Origin: Vibrio maritimus
Lineage (GTDB): Bacteria; Pseudomonadota; Gammaproteobacteria; Enterobacterales; Vibrionaceae
Assembly (NCBI GenBank): GCA_000755425.1
Contig: BBMT01000001.1
Location: forward strand, 620,001-684,000
DNA length: 64,000 nt
Direction: 5' to 3'
Below, piece after piece: positions 57,683 through 64,000 of this stretch. Numbering within the stretch: the stretch's first letter is position 1; each line of letters opens with the position of its first letter. Made by a program: the position numbers and the translations under genes. The notes under the pieces are model-generated. The model saw only the letters and a list, made by a program, of their open reading frames with translations, was not told the origin of the DNA and made no database searches.

Positions 57683-57872
57683 GTTTCCTTTCCTAATTCG
57701 TGTGGGTATCTGTCTTGATTAAAACACAACAAACCCATCTATAACAGACCTTAGATCAATACTCATTGGCTATTGCTTAGTTTGTCGCCACTCAGTAGAA
57801 GAAACAATTGAGTTGCAGTAAGAAATAGCGCTATGATTTCAAAACAGCAAGGTTTTTAACTCAAAGTAATTC

Positions 57873-58082
57873 ATGTCACTGTTATCTCAAACTTCATTAG
57901 AATCCGACAACAACATTGTTATCTCAACCGATAAGCCATCACCAAAACAAAGGCTTAAAGGGGCGTACATCTGTGAGCGTAGTAAGCTAGAGGTAGTTGA
58001 AGTCGAACTCAACCGAAGTAAAGTCGTCATGATCGACCAAAATGGTAAATTCATCAAAGTACCGTTTCTGTCGGAGCATTGA
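57873..58082 (+). CDS. Small hypothetical protein
   Basis: A 69-residue cytosolic protein I do not recognise (QRLKGAYICERSKLEVVEVELNR-like centre, strand-rich C-terminus). The ribosome binding site is weak (AAAGTAATTC). It lies 43 bases before yceH on the same strand and may be read with it. Confidence 0.55.
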   Translation: MSLLSQTSLESDNNIVISTDKPSPKQRLKGAYICERSKLEVVEVELNRSKVVMIDQNGKFIKVPFLSEH

Positions 58083-58125
58083 GCTTACTTTGTGACACTG
58101 TAGCGGACTATAAAGGAATACAATA

Positions 58126-58791
58126 ATGAACATCGAACTGTCCCCAGTTGAGGCGCGCGTCATTGGCTGCCTTATCGAAAAAGAAATCACTACACCGGAT
58201 CAATATCCTCTTACGTTGAATAGTTTGACGACGGCATGTAACCAAAAAAGCAATCGCGACCCTGTGATGAGTCTTAGCGATGCTGATGTACAAGATGCAG
58301 CGACGGCGTTGATTAACCGTCGACTACTAAGTGATGAAAGTAGCTTCAACAGCCGCGTGTCTAAGTTTCAACACCGTTTTTGCAATACTGAGTTTGGTGA
58401 TTTAAAACTCAATGAACAGGAGAAAGGCATCGTATGTTGTATGTTGCTTCGTGGTGCACAGACTCCTGGTGAAATTCGTACCAGAACCAATCGGCTTTGT
58501 TCATTCACCGATGTCAAAGAAGTAGAGGCGACTCTTGAAGCTATGGCATCTCGTGAAAGTGGAGCTTTGGTTGTAAAACTACCCCGTGAAGCGGGTAAGC
58601 GTGAATCGCGTTATATGCACTTGTTTAGCGGTGAGGTTGATATCGAACAACTTGCTCAGGAAACGGCGTCAGGCAGTGTGCCTGGTGCAGCATCTGCTGG
58701 TCAAGCGCGTATTGAGGCGTTGGAAGCGGAGGTGGAAACACTTAAGCAAGAGCTCAGTGAGCTTAAAGCACTGGTAAATTCGTTACTGTAA
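58126..58791 (+). CDS. yceH: YceH (DUF480) family protein
   Basis: A 221-residue cytosolic protein with two winged-helix domains of the DUF480 type. Signatures include LSPVEARVIGCLIEKEITTPDQYPLTLN, QKSNRDPVMSL and RGAQTPGEIRTR. A coiled-coil tail (ARIEALEAEVETLKQELSEL) closes it. Function unknown, possibly DNA-binding. The start follows AAAGGAATAC. A GC-rich terminator follows. Confidence 0.93.
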   Translation: MNIELSPVEARVIGCLIEKEITTPDQYPLTLNSLTTACNQKSNRDPVMSLSDADVQDAATALINRRLLSDESSFNSRVSKFQHRFCNTEFGDLKLNEQEKGIVCCMLLRGAQTPGEIRTRTNRLCSFTDVKEVEATLEAMASRESGALVVKLPREAGKRESRYMHLFSGEVDIEQLAQETASGSVPGAASAGQARIEALEAEVETLKQELSELKALVNSLL

Positions 58792-58796
58792 AGGTT

Positions 58797-58818
58797 AAGG
58801 CGGCGTCGGCCGCCTTTT
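58797..58818 (+). terminator. Terminator after yceH
   Basis: GGCGG-CGTCGG-CCGCC followed by TTTT, immediately after the yceH stop. Confidence 0.82.
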
Positions 58819-58855
58819 CGTATTCGCATAAATAAGATAATGGAATCACTTCTCA

Positions 58856-59149
58856 ATGTCTGAAATTGAAACACAAGCAGAGTGGTTCGTTTATTTAATT
58901 CGTACAGCTGAAGATAAACTCTATTGTGGCATAACCAATGACCTAGATCGTCGATTCAAGCAGCACGAAGCTGGAAAGGGTGCAAAAGCGTTGCGTGGTC
59001 GAGGACCGCTTAAATTGGTATGGAGTCAAACGCAACAAAGTAAAAGTGAGGCGCTTAAAACGGAAATTGCGATCAAGAAGCTGAATAAGAAGCAAAAAGA
59101 GCAGTTAGTTGCCAGCGAAGAAAAATTCATCATTAAAGCCAGCGTTTGA
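58856..59149 (+). CDS. GIY-YIG nuclease domain protein, YhbQ-like
   Basis: A 97-residue single-domain GIY-YIG protein. The pattern VYLIRTAEDKLYCGITNDLDRRFKQHEAGKG contains the two motif strands, with YCG in place of YIG, and the catalytic Arg in DLDRR. The Glu in SEALKTEIAIKKL completes the site. Members act on DNA; YhbQ has reported nuclease activity. Monocistronic or read with the upstream gene. Confidence 0.9.
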   Translation: MSEIETQAEWFVYLIRTAEDKLYCGITNDLDRRFKQHEAGKGAKALRGRGPLKLVWSQTQQSKSEALKTEIAIKKLNKKQKEQLVASEEKFIIKASV

Positions 59150-59197
59150 TTCTGAAAACTGGCTGAATTGCACCTCATTGTATACACTTGTTCTTAA

Positions 59198-60322
<1,125 letters not shown>

Positions 60323-60339
60323 TCGCGTGTGAAGTTTGT

Positions 60340-62912
60340 ATGCCATTAACGGATTTTAATAATCGTAAAACTCTCGCAACACTGATAACACGCACGGTGA
60401 TCACGGTTGTGGGCGTGTTTACGTTCGCAATGCTAATGCAAAGCTGGCAGTTGAGTCGTGACATCGTTCGAGAAGAAGTTCAAAAGAGCGCTAGGCAAAC
60501 CAGTGCTTTGGTTGTGAACTTTTTTAATTATCGCTTAGCCTCCTTGCAAATTCTTCAAGACAGCAATGCAAAAAGTGATGCTGTAGAAAGCTTTTTCCAA
60601 ACCTTCGATGCGCGTCTACTCGACTACTTCTTTTTACGAGAGGATAACCTTCAGCCTTCACACGCGCCTGATTTTCGTTTTATAACCCGCAGTGACGACA
60701 TTGTATGGGATGACGGTAATGCGTTGTTCTACGGGCTTGAACAAAGCAGCCTAGCTACACTGAATGTGGCAGCCGGTAAAACTAATAATTGGAAGACGGT
60801 AGCGACCGGTTCGCAACTTGGAGAAAGGCACATATTGTTGCGCAGGACACCGATAGTCGATCGTTCTTCTGGTGAAGTGCTTGGTCAGCTTTTTGTCGGG
60901 GTTATACTTGATGATAACGCGGGATTATTAACAAGCTTATTGCGCGGTAGTAACAGTGATGATGTCATTTTAAAGTATGGTGATGCTGTGATTGCCTCTT
61001 CAATTTCATCTGATGATAGCTACACACAAGCATCCGTTGTATCTGTGATTAAAAGTGGGGAAGTTGATCTAAATAAAATACTCGTGACCGAAACGCCACT
61101 ATCGATTGGTAGTCAACTATCAAAGCTTACGGTTTACTCTATACAACGTAACCCGGGCATACTCGCGCTTCGAAATAGTTATCTGTTTTGGATTTTTCTC
61201 TCTTTTGTGGTGATCACCATAACTTCTGTGATAACACGACGTTGGCTAAATAGCCGAGTTACTAAGGAGTTGGCGAAGCTGATGGTTTACACTCGCATCG
61301 CGGGTAACACGCAAAAGTTTGAGCATTTCTCTGGTTCGACGATCCATGAGTTTAATCATATTGGTAAGACGTTGAGCAATACATTTGAACGTCTTTCTGA
61401 GCAAGAAAAGTTGTTCCAGGATCTGTTTAATTTCTCCTTGTCTCCAATCATCGTGTGGACTGAAAACTCCACCATATTGCAGATTAACCCTGCGGCTCGA
61501 AAAGCACTTGGCCTAGAACGCAACGCAGACAGTAGCGATGCTCAACCGTTTCTCCAATTCGTCGACGAAATGAAGGTTCAAGTCGACAAGGCGAATCATG
61601 GTGTGACGATTACCGGCATTGATGTACCGATTAATGACATGGTTTATCGTTGGAATTTGTCTTCTATCCAAACTCGTAAAGATAAGAAGTTAGTTCTATC
61701 GCAAGGATTGGATATCACTAAGCTGGTAGAAGCCGAAAAGCAAAGTGAGAAGGCAAGAGAGGAGGCCGAGCGTGCTGCAGTGGCTCGTACCGAGTTTCTC
61801 GCTAAAATGAGCCACGAAATACGAACGCCGCTTAATGGTATCTTAGGTATTTCTCAACTGTTAAAGAAAGAAGCTAAGCAGACCCGTTATAGAGAGCAAA
61901 TAGATGTGTTGTGTAACAGCGGTGAACATCTGCTCGCTGTTCTGAATGACATTCTAGATTTCTCTAAAATTGAAAATGGTAGTTTTAAGCTTGAGAAACA
62001 CAGCTTTAGTTTTAAAGAAATTGTTACCGCGCTTGATGGCATTTACCGACCTCTATGTGATGAAAAGTCAATTACATTGAAAATCGATAATCAACTGCCA
62101 ATCGAAACTGTTTTGTTCACCGATCAAGTTCGCCTGAATCAAATACTGTTTAACCTGTTGAGTAATGCGATTAAATTTACGCATCTCGGCCACGTGAAGG
62201 TCTCTTTTAGTATGATTCGTCATCATTCCGACGAGACTGCTCAGTTGCTTATTGATGTTGAAGATACCGGTATTGGTATTCGACAAGATCAACTTGCACA
62301 AATTTTTGATCCGTTTGTTCAATCAGAGTCGACGACTACACGGGAATATGGCGGCAGTGGATTAGGCTTGGCTATCGTCCGAAATCTAGTAACCATACTT
62401 GATGGTGATATCTCTTTGACTAGTGAAGTTGGGGTCGGAACTCAGTTCAAACTGACATTACCTGTGGAAATCGTAGAGGGGACGCTGCGCTCGCCGTAGA
62501 GGAAACAGAAATCGATTTTGACCTGTTTGATCGTGAAATATCTGTGTTACTGGTGGAAGACAATCATACTAATGCTTTTATCGCTAAAGCATTTTGCGAA
62601 AAGTATGGGATGCACGTTGTCTGGGCGAAAGATGGGCAAGAGGCGCTTAATTACATCGATAGTGCGAACTTTGATTTAGTGCTAATGGACAACCAGTTAC
62701 CAAGTGTATCGGGAATTGAGATTACCAAGCAAATACGTCAAGAATACAATAAGACACTACCGATCTACGCTTGTACTGCAGATAACCAAACATCAACGCG
62801 CCAGGCATTTTTTGCTGCGGGTGCTGACTTTGTTATCGTCAAACCGATCAAAGAGAAGTCACTTAACGATGCGTTGCGCCACTTTAAGCAGTTTCATTTT
62901 TTAGCGGCTTAG
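60340..62912 (+). CDS. luxQ: LuxQ autoinducer-2 sensor kinase/phosphatase, one frameshift
   Basis: A hybrid sensor kinase of about 857 residues. Two membrane helices (about 18-38 and 283-303) flank a double-PAS periplasmic domain that contacts LuxP. Then come a cytosolic PAS, DHp with phospho-acceptor His492 (MSHEIRTPLNG), HATPase (GGSGLGLAIV) and a receiver with Asp near residue 784 (VLMDNQLP). At low cell density it phosphorylates LuxU, thence LuxO. The frame ends at 62499; a fifth G at 62478-62481 gives EGDAALAVEETEIDFDLFDRE and leads into the receiver without a break. Read as sequence error, because a receiver-less LuxQ could not signal. Confidence 0.94.
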
Positions 62913-62954
62913 TGAATATTCGCTATCCAGATTTCTTCCTAAGAAATGACAAAC

Positions 62955-62981
62955 AAAAAGGATGCCGAGGCATCCTTTTTT
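62955..62981. terminator. Terminator between luxQ and the convergent HMG-CoA reductase gene
   Basis: AAAAAGGATGCC-GA-GGCATCCTTTTTT, a perfect stem with runs on both sides, 43 bases after luxQ. Confidence 0.93.
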
Positions 62982-62998
62982 CACTGTTAGAGAATATG

Positions 62999-64000
62999 CT
63001 ATCTCGCTAACTTGTGGTGGGCGCGTGAGAAATGGCCAGCGCAAAAAGCACCAACGATAGACAGCTCTCCAGCTAAACAAAGAACAGCTGCTACTTCTGC
63101 TAATGCTTGCGACTGCCCAGAGCCGTGCAGGCCAAGCAGATCTAAGCACGCTTTTTGGCTCGGAAGCCCAGTACCACCACCGACGGTACCTACCATCAAA
63201 TTAGGTAAGGTTACACTCGCGTAGAGTTCACCTTTTTCAGTGACTTCCATACGGGTCATTCCAATCGCGGACTCTGCTACGCAGGCCGCATCTTGACCAC
63301 AGGCAATATAAAGTGCAGCCAGAGCATTGGCATAATGTGCATTGATGCCAATCGTCCCACTAAGTGCGCCGCCGACCGTGGTCATTTGGCCAAATTGAGC
63401 CATCTTTTTTGGCGTGGTATGCAGAAACTTCTCAACAAGTTGTGCTGGGATCGTCACCTCAGCCGTCACTTTTTTACCACGAACACTGCGTAACGTTTGC
63501 GAATTTGCTTTCTTGTCGCCGGATAAGTTGCCATCCAAAAACGCATAATCTGGTTCGATTGGAGTGTTGGTTAATATGTAGTCAAACACCACATTGGTAG
63601 CGATAGTCACCATGTTTTGACCAGAGGCATCACCAGTTAAATATTCAAATACCAAGTAGACATGATTGCCCTCGATATTAACGCTAACATCACTGAGTTT
63701 TCCGTGAGAAGTGGTTGATTCCGCCAACGCTTTAAAGTGGTCGAACTGAGTCACCAACCATGCAACGAATTGACCGGCCTCAATGAGCGATTTGAAGGCG
63801 AAACCAGGGGTTCGAGTAACACCTTCATTTAACAGCATCGCGCTAGCACCCCCACACGCAGTAATCAGGTTAGCTCCTCGATTATAGGATGCTACGAGAG
63901 CAGCTTCTGTAGTAGCTAAAGGAACTTGGTAATCGCCTTGCGCGAAAAGTCCATTGACTCGTAAGGGACCGGCGGTACCTACCGGCATCTTGAGTGTGCC
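62999..64000 (-). CDS. Hydroxymethylglutaryl-CoA reductase, 5' end outside window
   Basis: The last 333 or so residues of an HMG-CoA reductase, which makes (or uses) mevalonate. Conserved motifs are present: PVGTAGPLRVNG, the Lys in DGNLSGDKKAN, GTVGGGTGLPSQKACLDLLG, and the catalytic His near the end (FSRAHHKLAR). The C-terminal His position and the gene's length resemble class I-type bacterial enzymes such as V. cholerae MvaA. The frame is open at base 64000 and continues upstream of the window. It converges with luxQ. Confidence 0.92.
   Translation of the reverse strand, partial: GTLKMPVGTAGPLRVNGLFAQGDYQVPLATTEAALVASYNRGANLITACGGASAMLLNEGVTRTPGFAFKSLIEAGQFVAWLVTQFDHFKALAESTTSHGKLSDVSVNIEGNHVYLVFEYLTGDASGQNMVTIATNVVFDYILTNTPIEPDYAFLDGNLSGDKKANSQTLRSVRGKKVTAEVTIPAQLVEKFLHTTPKKMAQFGQMTTVGGALSGTIGINAHYANALAALYIACGQDAACVAESAIGMTRMEVTEKGELYASVTLPNLMVGTVGGGTGLPSQKACLDLLGLHGSGQSQALAEVAAVLCLAGELSIVGAFCAGHFSRAHHKLAR

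Overview
The window looks like part of the second chromosome of a Vibrio species. The evidence is gene content: luxPQ, fadL next to a volA-type lysophospholipase, trxC divergent from a second fabH, ktrAB, HMG-CoA reductase, and many small DUF families common in Vibrionaceae. The genome is compact, both strands are used, and there are short rho-independent terminators between genes. I see no rRNA, tRNA, prophage, insertion sequence or CRISPR array.

Layout. 1-3.8 kb: end-truncated gsk, a PAS-GGDEF cyclase, creA, an unknown gene plus a YieH-like HAD phosphatase, and a zinc ribbon. 4-8.9 kb: a chemoreceptor, tyrP with a TyrR box, a 34-residue ORF, an EEP-family hydrolase and a PhnA-type protein. 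9-14 kb: fadL-volA with a FadR-like operator, and an M48 lipoprotein protease. 14-17 kb: a plus-strand cluster of thioesterase, DUF3389, sgrR, zinc ribbon and cutA, with an unusual leader in front of sgrR. 17-24.7 kb: YjdF-like protein, 2OG oxygenase, MscS channel, ktrAB, msrAB, OsmC and a DUF218 protein; several of these fit osmotic and oxidative stress. 24.8-33.4 kb: hybrid kinase with two receivers, alpha/beta hydrolase, MATE pump divergent from an AraC regulator, trxC and fabH2. 33.5-41.6 kb: small lipoprotein, DUF3943 outer-membrane protein, Nudix, potassium channel, DUF4174, NYN protein, YgbA-like protein, azlCD, a barrel protein and an EAL protein. 41.8-50.5 kb: lipase, unknown gene, XRE/S24 regulator, yceJ-yceI, a broken YadA-type adhesin, a formate-channel/CBS ORF, a LysR regulator and DUF1097. 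50.5-59.2 kb: OLD-family nuclease, 5'-nucleotidase, small membrane protein, SRAP, DUF1428, a porin-like protein, ygjV with a structured leader, DUF496, yceH and GIY-YIG. 59.2-64 kb: luxP-luxQ (autoinducer-2 sensing) and the C-terminal part of HMG-CoA reductase.

Sequence quality matters for reading this window. At least 18 otherwise ordinary genes carry single-base frameshifts, mostly one missing base in a short homopolymer. They include luxQ, ktrA, trxC, volA, the FNT channel, a MATE pump and the two-receiver kinase. This is best read as systematic consensus error, so I give these genes their full extents and say where the frame slips. One defect is different: the YadA-type adhesin has an in-frame TAA in its signal peptide, which an indel does not explain.

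No large novel system is evident. The items most worth a second look are the sgrR leader (short ORF plus inverted repeat), a candidate three-way-junction RNA leader before ygjV, the FNT-CBS ORF with an internal ribosome binding site, and three very short candidate proteins.
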